Position numbers and translations under genes: made by a program | Shown: in pieces, positions 8,064 through 16,260 of the stretch | How the letters are laid out: every line of letters begins with the position of its first letter | How positions within the stretch are numbered: the stretch's first letter is position 1 | Origin: Methanomassiliicoccales archaeon | GTDB taxonomy: Archaea > Thermoplasmatota > Thermoplasmata > Methanomassiliicoccales > JACIVX01 | Direction: 5' to 3' | DNA: 64,000 bases | Assembly (NCBI GenBank): GCA_029907465.1 | Contig: JARYLV010000002.1 | Span: 1 to 64,000 of the forward strand | The notes under the pieces: generated by a model | The model's database searches: none | The model's input: only the letters and a program-made list of their open reading frames with translations | What the model was told of the DNA's origin: nothing

Positions 8064-8543
8064 ATGAGAGCTTTTGACAGGAATGGACTAGAGGGGTTGC
8101 CCCTTAAACTTATGATCATTTTTCTTATCCTTTCCCTGACTGCGCCTATTCTTTTTGAAAATGCGGAATATTACGACACGCTAGTTATCGAAAAACAACT
8201 GCTTGTTGAAGCGGAAAAGATCCGCAGGACTGCATATTCAGCATATCTTTCCGGCCCTGGAAATACGAGGACGATCGAGGTCGAAGTCCCTAAAGGAACT
8301 TTTGGCCAGGTTAGCAGACTGGAATTTGGTGGCAGTCTTAATGACAGTGCTTCATTGACGATCAAATGTTTTATCAACGGCGTCCTCTGCGGTACAATAG
8401 TTCTCGACAACCCGAAAATTGTCATTGTTTCAGATTCTGGTCAACCAATAACAATTGAAAACGGAGGAACTAAGCTATCCCTTTCTTGCGCTGAGATCGG
8501 TCGCCTGAGGTTTGTTCAAGCGGAGGTGATATCATTTGATTGA
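8064..8543 (+). CDS. Pilin-like protein with EGLPL N-terminal helix
   Basis: A 159-residue protein starting with a basic/acidic leader, then GLEGLPLKLMIIFLIL, matching the upstream protein in placement of EGLPL before a single hydrophobic helix. After the helix come Glu/Lys-rich residues (VEAEKIRRTAYSAY), which in pilins continue the alpha-spine, and then a beta-rich region with FGGSLNDSASL and two cysteines, so a pseudopilin-like fold is plausible. The start lies six bases after the previous stop. Its 3' end overlaps the next gene by eight bases, indicating a three-gene operon. The function is inferred only from architecture. Confidence 0.6.
   Translation: MRAFDRNGLEGLPLKLMIIFLILSLTAPILFENAEYYDTLVIEKQLLVEAEKIRRTAYSAYLSGPGNTRTIEVEVPKGTFGQVSRLEFGGSLNDSASLTIKCFINGVLCGTIVLDNPKIVIVSDSGQPITIENGGTKLSLSCAEIGRLRFVQAEVISFD
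8522..8530 (+). promoter_or_regulatory. Strong Shine-Dalgarno for a TTG start
   Basis: GGAGGTGAT at 8522-8530 is an almost perfect complement to the 16S rRNA 3' end. It sits inside the end of the preceding coding region, five bases before a TTG at 8536. It decides the unusual TTG start of the third pilin-like gene. Confidence 0.75.
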
Positions 8544-8973
8544 ATTCTTGCTTTCACGATTTGCGGTTGGATTGTGCGGCTTCCTTATCATTTGTACCTT
8601 TTTATCTATGTTCAATTTGATGAATTCTGAGGTCGAGTCGATGAGCATCAAGAACTCCTTGGAAGAAATATGCGATCTCTTCCGTACTGTCCAGAATTAT
8701 CCATATGCGGTGCAGAAGATCTATATGAAGGATATATTGCCGTCTCCAGATTGTGTTCTCGTTATTAAAAAAGGATATGTCAAACTGATTACTGATGAGA
8801 GGGAGTTCACTTCATCCATACCAGACAATATCATTTTGAAGACTGATCAAAGTGAAAGCTCAAATGATTGTCTTGTTGACATGCTTTGTTTCGGTTACGG
8901 AGATACTCTCATTCTAAAGAATTTGGTGGTTGAAGACGGGAATATATTAGTCGTTCAGCTGGAAAAGATCTGA
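8536..8973 (+). CDS. Third protein of pilin-like cassette (membrane-anchored)
   Basis: A 145-residue protein with an N-terminal hydrophobic helix (AVGLCGFLIICTFLSMF, about residues 10-27) and then SIKNSLEEICDLFRTVQNYPYAVQKIYM, resembling the amphipathic spine of pilin-like proteins. The rest alternates beta-type residues. No homologous family is recognised. The TTG start is supported by a nearly perfect Shine-Dalgarno inside the preceding gene, and the eight-base overlap implies coupled translation. The last 19 bases overlap the convergent cysteine desulfurase-like gene. It is probably a minor subunit of the structure made by the two upstream genes. Confidence 0.6.
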   Translation: MIEFLLSRFAVGLCGFLIICTFLSMFNLMNSEVESMSIKNSLEEICDLFRTVQNYPYAVQKIYMKDILPSPDCVLVIKKGYVKLITDEREFTSSIPDNIILKTDQSESSNDCLVDMLCFGYGDTLILKNLVVEDGNILVVQLEKI

Positions 8974-10166
8974 ACAATTTCTTGAACGGCCTGTACAAAA
9001 GTCTGACACTCCTCTACAGTATTGTAAATATAAAAAGAGGCACGAGCACAACCATTACATCCCCTCTTCAAGAAAAAAGGATGGGCACAATGCATGCCGG
9101 ACCTGATCATGATTCTTTTCATTTGATCGAGCATCATTGCGACATCGTGTGAGCCCAGGCCCTTTATGTTGAATGAAAAAATATTGCCTCTAAGCTTGTG
9201 ATCAAGAGGCCCGAGGATCTCAATTGCCCGATTATCGCGCAGGCCCGCAGTTACTTCGCCATTAAGTCTGCACACGTGTTTTGAGATTGATTCTAGGCCG
9301 ATTTCATTTATATAATCGATTGCGGCAGACGATCCTATTATGCCAGAGTAATTTAAGAGACCAGATTCAAATCTGTCTGGCAATGGCAAAAACTCGACAT
9401 CATCCAGAGAAGCTACACTCACCGCTCCGCCCCCAGTGATCAGCGGATCGAGCTTCTTTAGAAGACCTTCCTTACCGTAAAGTACTCCAACGCCCGATGG
9501 TCCCAACATTTTGTGCATCGAGAACGCATAAAAGTCTGCATCCAATTCTTTAACATCTACTCGCATATGAGGCGCTGCCTGCGCTCCGTCCAGCACAACA
9601 ATTGCCCCGTAATCATGCGCGATCTCAGTCACATCTTTGGCAGGAATACTCGTCCCTACAACATTATTCGCATGAGCAAAACTGACGACCTTGATATCCT
9701 TTGACATCACTGTTTTGAATTTCTCGAGATCAAAAATCCCATCATTTGAAGTCTCAATGAATTTTCGTTTAATCCCTCTGAATTTGGCAACCTGCATCCA
9801 TGGAATGTGATTACTGTTGTGCTCGATGTCAGTTGTTAATACCACGTCTCCCTTTTTCAAATCAAGACCCTTTGCAACGAGGTTAAGAGCCTCTGTGCAA
9901 TTCTTCGTAAAGATGATTTCCATTGGAGAAGATGAATTGATGAACCTAGCGATTTTCTCACGAGCTTCGTCGATCTTGATCGAGACTTCCGTCGCAAAGC
10001 GATGTACACTGCGACCAGCACATGCGGGGTACTTCAAATAATACTCGTTCAAAGCATCAATCACTTGCCTCGGACGAAGAGTTTGGCACGCATTATCAAA
10101 ATACACTGGATCGTTATTTTCTCCCGTATAAACAGGAAAGTCCTTGCGTATTTTGTAAACATCCAT
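8955..10166 (-). CDS. SufS-type cysteine desulfurase / class V aminotransferase
   Basis: A 403-residue PLP enzyme of the SufS/Csd group. Seen: VYFDNACQTLRP; EHNSNHIPW with its PLP-stacking His; VLDGAQAAPH; the PLP lysine in SMHKMLGPSGVGVL; and the catalytic-loop cysteine in RSGMHCAHP. It should convert cysteine to alanine, delivering persulfide sulfur for Fe-S clusters or thio-cofactors. The late motif LKRGCNGCARASFYIYNT differs slightly from the usual SARASF and adds two cysteines. No suf scaffold gene is adjacent. The start is the first in-frame ATG, with an AT-rich promoter region between 10170 and 10275 shared with divergent pyrD. Confidence 0.87.
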   Translation of the reverse strand: MDVYKIRKDFPVYTGENNDPVYFDNACQTLRPRQVIDALNEYYLKYPACAGRSVHRFATEVSIKIDEAREKIARFINSSSPMEIIFTKNCTEALNLVAKGLDLKKGDVVLTTDIEHNSNHIPWMQVAKFRGIKRKFIETSNDGIFDLEKFKTVMSKDIKVVSFAHANNVVGTSIPAKDVTEIAHDYGAIVVLDGAQAAPHMRVDVKELDADFYAFSMHKMLGPSGVGVLYGKEGLLKKLDPLITGGGAVSVASLDDVEFLPLPDRFESGLLNYSGIIGSSAAIDYINEIGLESISKHVCRLNGEVTAGLRDNRAIEILGPLDHKLRGNIFSFNIKGLGSHDVAMMLDQMKRIMIRSGMHCAHPFFLKRGCNGCARASFYIYNTVEECQTFVQAVQEIVQIFSS

Positions 10167-10275
10167 ATTTCTGTCCTCAATCGTCTTCGCTCTATTTCAT
10201 GATTGTCGATAGCGATAAATGAGATACAACTCGCTGATCAATTTTAATATCTCAATATTAACATAACCCAATTGA

Positions 10276-11190
10276 ATGATCTCATTGCAGACGAAACTGA
10301 GTAACCTTGTACTCTCAAACCCTACAATACTCGCATCTGGTATTCTTGGTGAGACGGCTGGTTGCATCAATGCTGTGGCAAAATCTGGTGTTGGTGCCAT
10401 TGTAACGAAGTCGATTGGTAGTGTACCAAAAGAGGGTTATCCAAATCCAACTGTAGTCGAGCTCGAGTTCGGTTATATTAACGCAATGGGCTTGCCAAAT
10501 CCAGGCATCGATGAATTCGAAAAGGAGATAATAGATTCAATCAGTTGTGGCGTCCCGATTATTGGTAGCATTTTTGCATCGGACGAAACGGAATTCACTT
10601 ATCTGGGCAAAAGAATGGAAAAAATAGGTGTTGCAGCGCTTGAGCTCAATCTAAGTTGTCCTCATGCAAAGGGCTATGGGATGGAGATTGGGATCGACCC
10701 AGAAATCGTAAGAAAAATCGTCTCGAAAATCAAAGATGAAATTCGGATCCCCGTTTTCGCAAAATTGACACCCAATACACATCGATTGATTGATGTTGCA
10801 AAGGCTGTGGAGGAAGCTGGTGGTGACGGCGTCGTCGCTATCAACACTGTCAAAGCTATGTCGATTTCAATCGATCTTAAGCGACCTGTCCTTGCAAACA
10901 GATATGGAGGGTTGTCTGGACCGGCTATTAGGCCAATTGGCATTAGATGTGTCTACGAGCTTTACGAGGCACTCAATATTCCTATCATAGGGGTCGGAGG
11001 GATAGTGACTTGGAAGGATGCGGTGGAATATCTTATGGCAGGGGCGACCGCATTGCAGATTGGTAGTGCTGTTCAAAAAAAGGGTTTGAGGGTTTTCAAG
11101 GACATAAACAATGGTCTGAGAAAATTCTTAGAAAGAGAGGGATACAGTGCGGTTAACGAAATCGTGGGGGTCGCGCATGAGCTTCCCTGA
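10276..11190 (+). CDS. pyrD: Dihydroorotate dehydrogenase, catalytic subunit (class 1B)
   Basis: A 304-residue FMN enzyme oxidising dihydroorotate to orotate in pyrimidine synthesis. Seen: PTILASGILGETA; the catalytic base cysteine in LNLSCPHAKG, which is typical of family 1; AKLTPN; INTVKAMSI; and IIGVGGI followed by GATALQIGSA for FMN phosphate binding. The class 1B assignment rests on the partner gene pyrK, which overlaps its 3' end by 14 bases. PyrK passes electrons to NAD through FAD and a 2Fe-2S cluster. The length is normal. Confidence 0.95.
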   Translation: MISLQTKLSNLVLSNPTILASGILGETAGCINAVAKSGVGAIVTKSIGSVPKEGYPNPTVVELEFGYINAMGLPNPGIDEFEKEIIDSISCGVPIIGSIFASDETEFTYLGKRMEKIGVAALELNLSCPHAKGYGMEIGIDPEIVRKIVSKIKDEIRIPVFAKLTPNTHRLIDVAKAVEEAGGDGVVAINTVKAMSISIDLKRPVLANRYGGLSGPAIRPIGIRCVYELYEALNIPIIGVGGIVTWKDAVEYLMAGATALQIGSAVQKKGLRVFKDINNGLRKFLEREGYSAVNEIVGVAHELP

Positions 11191-11950
11191 AGCGGTCACT
11201 ATAAAAGAAGTCGTGACGGAAGCTGATGGCGTTAAGACATTGAGGTTCTCTCTAAAAAGAAAATGTCTACCTGGCCAGTTCCTCATGATCTGGATTCCAG
11301 GTATTGACGAGATTCCCATGTCGCTTTCTTATATAGACAACCTTAAAGGTATTACTGTTAGGGAGGTGGGCGAGGCGACGAGGGCGCTATGCTCGCTTCG
11401 CCCTGGTGATCTGCTAGGCGTACGAGGCCCTTATGGCAGAGGTTTTTCACTCAGCAAAGGACGAGTTCTATGCGTCGGTGGGGGAAATGGAATTGCGCCG
11501 CTAATGCCTGCCGCGGAGGCGTTGAGAAGAGACTCGGTGGATTTCGCAATCGGTGCAAAAACTGAAACAGAACTGGTCTTTGTGGAAAGAGCGAAGAAAT
11601 GCTCCAATTATGTTGCTATTTCAACAGATGATGGGACGAAGGGACTTAGGGGAACGGTTGTCGAACTGGCCGCAAAGATGCTGAATAAAGAGAAGTATGA
11701 TATGATGCTGGCATGCGGTCCTGAGCCGATGCTCTCTCAATTATTCGATCTCTGCAAGAAACACGACATTGATTGCCAGTTTTCACTAGAAAGGTTCATG
11801 AAATGTGGCATTGGGATATGCGGATCGTGCGCGATTGACGGCAAGAGAGTATGCAAGGAAGGCCCAGTTTTTTCCAGAAGAGAACTCGAATCACTCATTG
11901 AATTTGGCAAGTTCAGAAGGGATGCATCAGGAATGCGAATCACATTTTGA
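11177..11950 (+). CDS. pyrK: Dihydroorotate dehydrogenase electron-transfer subunit
   Basis: A 257-residue FAD/2Fe-2S subunit that carries electrons from PyrD to NAD. Seen: the flavin-binding pattern PMSLSYID near 46; GPYGRGFSL; the NAD-binding GGGNGIAPL; ACGPEPML; and the cluster ligands near the C terminus in FMKCGIGICGSCAIDGKRVC. I chose the ATG at 11177 (MSFPEAVT) rather than the upstream in-frame GTG at 11147, because the family begins there and the start then overlaps pyrD by 14 bases. The convergent leuA-like gene overlaps its last 11 bases. Confidence 0.93.
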   Translation: MSFPEAVTIKEVVTEADGVKTLRFSLKRKCLPGQFLMIWIPGIDEIPMSLSYIDNLKGITVREVGEATRALCSLRPGDLLGVRGPYGRGFSLSKGRVLCVGGGNGIAPLMPAAEALRRDSVDFAIGAKTETELVFVERAKKCSNYVAISTDDGTKGLRGTVVELAAKMLNKEKYDMMLACGPEPMLSQLFDLCKKHDIDCQFSLERFMKCGIGICGSCAIDGKRVCKEGPVFSRRELESLIEFGKFRRDASGMRITF

Positions 11951-13145
11951 CTTCATTTAAGACCTTTTCGACTAATTGAGCAAACTCAGCATCCGTGACG
12001 CGACCTTTCTGTTCCCCAATCATTTTGACGAGCTGAAGGATTCTTTGAATCTGTTCATTAGTAGCATTGATATTCATTTCTTCTAGGCGCTTTTTCACAA
12101 ACGTCATCCCGGTATGCTTGCCCATGAGAAGGCGTCTTCGATTTCCGACGGCTTCTGGAGGGATACACTCATAAGTCATAGGGCAATTGAGAATCGCAGC
12201 GACGTGAATCCCAGATTCATGTGCAAAGGCATTTTCGCCGACGAGGGGATGGTGTGGAGAAAGCTGGCATTTTGAAAACCTCGCGACGGTATCTGATAGT
12301 TCCTTCAGCCGTGTGCAGTCGATACCGAGATCACAACCGTAAATGAATTTCATGACTGATACGAACTGTTCGAGCGGAACATTACCCGATCTTTCACCAA
12401 TTCCATTCACAGTCGTTGTCACAGCCGACGCCCCAGCTTTAACAGCAGCGATCGCATTTGCAAGCGCGAGGCCGAAATCGTTGTGGAGATGAATCGAGAT
12501 AGGTTTCTTAACGTTAGAAGCAACGGAAGACACGACGAAGGAAACAGCCTCTGGCGAAGCGCATCCAACGGTGTCCGTAATACCCAATCTTGAAGCACCC
12601 GCTTCCTCAGCAGTCTTCATGAATTTGATCAAAAAATCGAGATCTGTTCTCATACTATCTTCGGAGCTAACGCTAGCCGGAACACCCCGTTCTCTGCAGT
12701 AATCTAGTGCATCCACCACCCTGCTCAGAACTTGTTCTTTATTCATCTTTAATTTATACTTGAGATGAAGATCTGAAGTTGCGATAAAAAGCAAAACAAG
12801 ATCGACACCTGCATCGACCGCTGCGTCGATATCGCTTTTCAGGACTCGAGAGAGTGCTAGAATCTTTGCTCTCAGACCAAGTGAGGTAATCTCCTTGATA
12901 ATTTGCTGCTCAGACTCAGATACTGCTGGGAATCCTGCCTCAATCTGCGGAACACGTGCATCATCGAGTAACCTTGCAATTGTAATTTTCTGTTCGGCGT
13001 TGAACGCGACGCCAGGCATTTGTTCTCCATCGCGCAGGGTCGAATCATAAACAATAATGTTGTTAAACCTTTGCTTGACATTGTATGGACTGAGTGCAAT
13101 GAATTCTGTTTGCGAGGGCATACCTGGTACATTCCTAGAAGGCAA
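11940..13145 (-). CDS. Homocitrate/2-isopropylmalate/citramalate synthase family enzyme
   Basis: A 401-residue DRE-TIM metallolyase condensing acetyl-CoA with a 2-oxoacid. Seen: [14 protein letters not shown] near residues 33-46; [22 protein letters not shown]; and [11 protein letters not shown], which carry the divalent-metal ligands and catalytic Arg. [17 protein letters not shown] and GKHTG form the subdomains after the barrel. The C-terminal regulatory LeuA domain of full isopropylmalate synthases is absent, so it resembles AksA/NifV-type homocitrate synthases or citramalate synthase. The exact oxoacid cannot be read from the sequence. No leuB, leuC or leuD gene is in the window. An ATG eight codons in is an alternative start. 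Confidence 0.85.
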   Translation of the reverse strand: MPSRNVPGMPSQTEFIALSPYNVKQRFNNIIVYDSTLRDGEQMPGVAFNAEQKITIARLLDDARVPQIEAGFPAVSESEQQIIKEITSLGLRAKILALSRVLKSDIDAAVDAGVDLVLLFIATSDLHLKYKLKMNKEQVLSRVVDALDYCRERGVPASVSSEDSMRTDLDFLIKFMKTAEEAGASRLGITDTVGCASPEAVSFVVSSVASNVKKPISIHLHNDFGLALANAIAAVKAGASAVTTTVNGIGERSGNVPLEQFVSVMKFIYGCDLGIDCTRLKELSDTVARFSKCQLSPHHPLVGENAFAHESGIHVAAILNCPMTYECIPPEAVGNRRRLLMGKHTGMTFVKKRLEEMNINATNEQIQRILQLVKMIGEQKGRVTDAEFAQLVEKVLNEVKM

Positions 13146-13244
13146 TATGTAGTTTTTGAAAATACTGAGGGCGGACTGCGGTTCCTCTCAAATGAATTTG
13201 GGATAGGTCTCAAGACTGTTCATATCTAATAACTATTCAGAAGA

Positions 13245-14117
13245 TTATTTGGTATCACGATCTATTTCTTTGTTTTCCTGAGCCGCAAGAAGCGCCATGA
13301 GTGCGCTTTTAACCTCCTCAATTGTAGTGCCCCAAGGGACAGCCACCACATGATTCTTCAGTTCATAACCTGATTTTACCTTGCAACATTTTACAATTGT
13401 CGGTGTCCCGTCGGGGTGCACATGACTCCGAGGGCATATATCAATAAATTCCACTTCCCCCTTGTACAAAGATTTGAAGATCCTTCTCGAAAGATCGCAG
13501 CCAATGAGCGTTGATTCAACACTTATTTCTGGCGCTTGATCGAGGAAATATACGACTTTATCGCAAGAGACCCCCGATGCTTTACATGGGAAGATTACGC
13601 CCTTTGTTTTCAACGAGGAGGCAATTGATTCCAGATCAATCTCAATGTGATTAGCTATTATTGGCGCGTTGATCAGACCCATCGAAATGATTCTCTCAAC
13701 CATCACCGATAATTTCGATGGTCTAGGCGGCACCGTATCAATAACATTGATCCTGATAAACTGTTCATCTCTTACGAAAGAAATGTGATTGAACATTCCC
13801 TTAACAACCACAAGCTTTCCTTTGTATTGTTGGGAGAGTTTTGCCATTTGGGTGCGATTGATGACATCGATTGTGTGGTCTTCAATAAAAACCGTTTCAT
13901 CAGGCAATGATAGAATTTCAAACGATTCTATGTTGCGAAAAAGCCCATTTCCGTTTTCCTTTTTTATGGAAATAACGGCGTACTGGTCTTGATTTTTCAA
14001 GATATAATACTTTGTTCTCGTGTATGCCTTTTTTCCCTTGACGACTTCTGCGATTTTACTAGGTGTCAACGGGAAATCCACATCACGAACGGAAACTTCT
14101 TTGCAATGCTCGGGCAT
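13245..14117 (-). CDS. Conserved-looking unknown protein with cysteine/histidine motifs
   Basis: I do not recognise this ~290-residue protein. It is soluble, with no signal peptide or membrane segment. The second half holds possible metal ligands: FPCKASGVSC, DICPRSHVHPDG and IVKCCK. An acidic-basic patch sits near VKGKKAYTRTKYY in the first half. The C terminus is a short helix with AALMALLAAQENKE. The chosen start is the third ATG of an ATGATGATG run, because AGGA lies six bases before it; an upstream ATG at 14141 would add eight residues. It stands alone between the leuA-like gene and tRNA-Cys. Confidence 0.7.
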   Translation of the reverse strand: MPEHCKEVSVRDVDFPLTPSKIAEVVKGKKAYTRTKYYILKNQDQYAVISIKKENGNGLFRNIESFEILSLPDETVFIEDHTIDVINRTQMAKLSQQYKGKLVVVKGMFNHISFVRDEQFIRINVIDTVPPRPSKLSVMVERIISMGLINAPIIANHIEIDLESIASSLKTKGVIFPCKASGVSCDKVVYFLDQAPEISVESTLIGCDLSRRIFKSLYKGEVEFIDICPRSHVHPDGTPTIVKCCKVKSGYELKNHVVAVPWGTTIEEVKSALMALLAAQENKEIDRDTK

Positions 14118-14421
14118 CATCATTCCTAGGAATATGCTCATTGTTCAGATATTTTGCCATTCAAATCGCAGAACCGAGCGAACTCCATTGGTGGAACTCA
14201 TTATGGAAGAAATTTGACCATAGCTCTCTTAACAAACCTCTTACTAACAGTTCGTCTAAACAAGATAGCTTTGCGCCATCTATTATGAACAAGTTTGTCT
14301 TAGGTTCCGCTGCAATCGAACAAATTCATCCCTGTCTTGGACGATCGGTTCAGAGATTTCTTTTCAATTCCATTATTGGCCATAAAATAGAAATATGGAT
14401 TAACTGAATTACTTTGAAAAC

Positions 14422-14511
14422 GCCGGGATGACAGAGCGGCCATGTGGCGGACTGCAGTCATTTTGCTGCAGAGATCCGCAGACTCGAGTTCAAATCTCGA
14501 TCCCGGCTCCA
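14422..14511 (+). tRNA. tRNA-Cys(GCA) with a 16-nt intron
   Basis: The acceptor stem GCCGGGA/TCCCGGC, T-arm TCGAG-TTCAAAT-CTCGA and the encoded TCCA end are clear. The anticodon stem GCGGA/TCCGC encloses 23 bases instead of seven. Removing 16 bases (14458-14473) restores the loop CTGCAGA with anticodon GCA at 14454-14456, the form known in archaeal tRNA-Cys. Across the junctions, CTGC (32-35) pairs with GCAG in the intron, leaving three-base bulges A-G^T and A-G^A, as expected for the archaeal splicing endonuclease. The D-stem is weak. The gene lies 145 bases before cysK. Confidence 0.92.
14458..14473 (+). other. 16-nt tRNA-Cys intron (position 37/38)
   Basis: The intron lies after G37 and before A38. 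The central four-base-pair helix and both three-base bulges are present. The distal helix is poor, so this is a relaxed bulge-helix-loop rather than a full bulge-helix-bulge motif. Shifting the cut by one base on both sides gives the same mature sequence. Confidence 0.8.
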
Positions 14512-14656
14512 GTACCTCAATCTTCACCGAACATCGCCATGAAAGTTAGCAACCTTGGAAGTTCGAAAGATTTTGGTTTTTATTCAATGAAAACCGTAAT
14601 GTTCATCTTTACGACAATGCTATCTATCGATCATATATTAACGATGGTGAAACCAA

Positions 14657-15571
14657 ATGATATATGACAACATTCTCGGCACAATCGGTCGAACACCGAT
14701 CGTTAAATTACAGAATCTTATCGGAGAGGATTCTGCGGAAATTTACTGTAAACTCGAATCGTTCAACCCGATGTCTTCTGTTAAGGACAGAATTGCCTTG
14801 GCAATGATTGAAGACGCTGAGAAGTCAGGACGCCTGAAGAAAGGGATGACGGTTGTTGAGCCGACATCCGGCAATACCGGCATCGGCCTCGCGATGGTCT
14901 GCGCGGTCAAGGGCTACAGGCTCATCCTCACGATGCCAGAGTCGATGAGCATTGAAAGGAGAAAGTTACTGAAAGCGTTTGGTGCAGAATTGATTCTCAC
15001 ACCAGCAGAAGAAGGAATGAACGGGGCGGTAATTCGCGCCAAGGAAATTCTCAAGGAAAACGACAATTGCTTCATGCCCCAACAGTTCGAAAACCCGTCA
15101 AACCCAGAGGTTCATATGAAGACAACAGCCAGGGAAATATTGAACGATGTCCCAGATCTTGACGCATTTGTTGCTGGAGTCGGAACTGGTGGGACTATTA
15201 CCGGCGTTGGGAAAGTGCTCAAATCAACTAAACCGAATGTGAAAATCGTCGCAGTCGAACCCTTTAGGTCTGCAGTACTGTCAGGTAGTAAACCGGGGCC
15301 GCATCAAATACAGGGAATAGGTGCTGGATTTATACCGAAAGTATTGGATTTGTCTGTCATAGATCGCATCATAACCGTGAAAGACGAAGAAGCAAAATCA
15401 ATGGTGAGAGAGCTTGTTCGAAAGGAGGGGATATTTGCGGGTATTTCATCTGGAGCAGCACTACATGCTGCATTGAAGATCGGCAGGGAATTAGGTCCGA
15501 GAAAAAAAGTAGTGGTCATCCTTCCAGACACGGGAGAAAGATATTTGAGTACTGATATGTTTTCCGAGTGA
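14657..15571 (+). CDS. cysK: Cysteine synthase A (O-acetylserine sulfhydrylase)
   Basis: A 304-residue fold-type II PLP enzyme making L-cysteine from O-acetylserine and sulfide. Seen: the PLP lysine in [12 protein letters not shown], the Asn/Ser/Thr loop in [23 protein letters not shown], the phosphate-cup loop [11 protein letters not shown] and, near the end, GISSGAA. It is followed 11 bases later by cysE, whose product supplies O-acetylserine, then cysS, so the operon makes cysteine and charges it. The tRNA-Cys gene lies immediately upstream. The ATG start sits beside [14 protein letters not shown], normal for the family. Confidence 0.96.
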   Translation: MIYDNILGTIGRTPIVKLQNLIGEDSAEIYCKLESFNPMSSVKDRIALAMIEDAEKSGRLKKGMTVVEPTSGNTGIGLAMVCAVKGYRLILTMPESMSIERRKLLKAFGAELILTPAEEGMNGAVIRAKEILKENDNCFMPQQFENPSNPEVHMKTTAREILNDVPDLDAFVAGVGTGGTITGVGKVLKSTKPNVKIVAVEPFRSAVLSGSKPGPHQIQGIGAGFIPKVLDLSVIDRIITVKDEEAKSMVRELVRKEGIFAGISSGAALHAALKIGRELGPRKKVVVILPDTGERYLSTDMFSE

Positions 15572-15581
15572 GCGCGTATAC

Positions 15582-16226
15582 ATGAGCTGGAAAGACGACG
15601 TTTATACAGTCCTTGAGCGCGATCCCGCACCGAAGTCGTTCAAGGAAGCCCTTTTATTTAGTCCAGGGCTTCATGCAATCCTCCTTCATCGAATCTCGCA
15701 CAGATTGTACCTCAAAGGCCAGTATCTTCTGGCTAGAGCTATCAACTATTTCGCGCGGATTTTAACGGGTGCTGATATCCATCCAGGCGCGAAGATCGGT
15801 AAAGGCTTCTTTATCGATCATGCGACTGGAGTAGTGATCGGCGAGACTGCTGAGATCGGCGATAATGTGTGCATCTTTCAAGGTGTAACGCTTGGCGGGG
15901 TGAGCACTGAAAAGGGAAAAAGGCATCCTACAATCGGCAACAACGTCGTAATCGGTGCGAACGCTACCATCCTTGGTAATATAAAGATCGGTGATAATGT
16001 CAAGATAGGCGCTGGGTCTGTTGTTGTTAAGGATGTACCGCCGAATTCAACGGTTGTTGGCGTGCCTGGCAAAGTGGTCAAGAAGGACGGTATGACAAAA
16101 ATCGATTTGAGACATGATTTGTTACCAGATCCTGTTGTCGATGCATTTATGAACATTTCAAACAGCATCGCAGAGTTGGAGCATAGAGTTGCCGAATTGG
16201 AGAGATTGGTAAGAAAAGAAAAATAA
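15582..16226 (+). CDS. cysE: Serine O-acetyltransferase
   Basis: A 214-residue left-handed beta-helix acetyltransferase that forms O-acetylserine from serine and acetyl-CoA. The N-terminal helical part (about 1-65) holds [15 protein letters not shown]. The hexapeptide-repeat part includes [32 protein letters not shown], with the catalytic Asp/His pair, and [18 protein letters not shown]. The C terminus is a coiled coil ([16 protein letters not shown]) instead of the longer bacterial tail that binds CysK and mediates feedback. The start is the first ATG after cysK. Confidence 0.95.
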   Translation: MSWKDDVYTVLERDPAPKSFKEALLFSPGLHAILLHRISHRLYLKGQYLLARAINYFARILTGADIHPGAKIGKGFFIDHATGVVIGETAEIGDNVCIFQGVTLGGVSTEKGKRHPTIGNNVVIGANATILGNIKIGDNVKIGAGSVVVKDVPPNSTVVGVPGKVVKKDGMTKIDLRHDLLPDPVVDAFMNISNSIAELEHRVAELERLVRKEK

Positions 16227-16260
16227 TGGCGAATCCCATCGCGATTCGAGGCAGAGAATC

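Noticed and set aside
14063-14407. Plus-strand frame of 114 residues between the unknown gene and tRNA-Cys
   Set aside because: Starts inside the opposite-strand gene, low-complexity composition, no ribosome-binding site and no recognisable motif.
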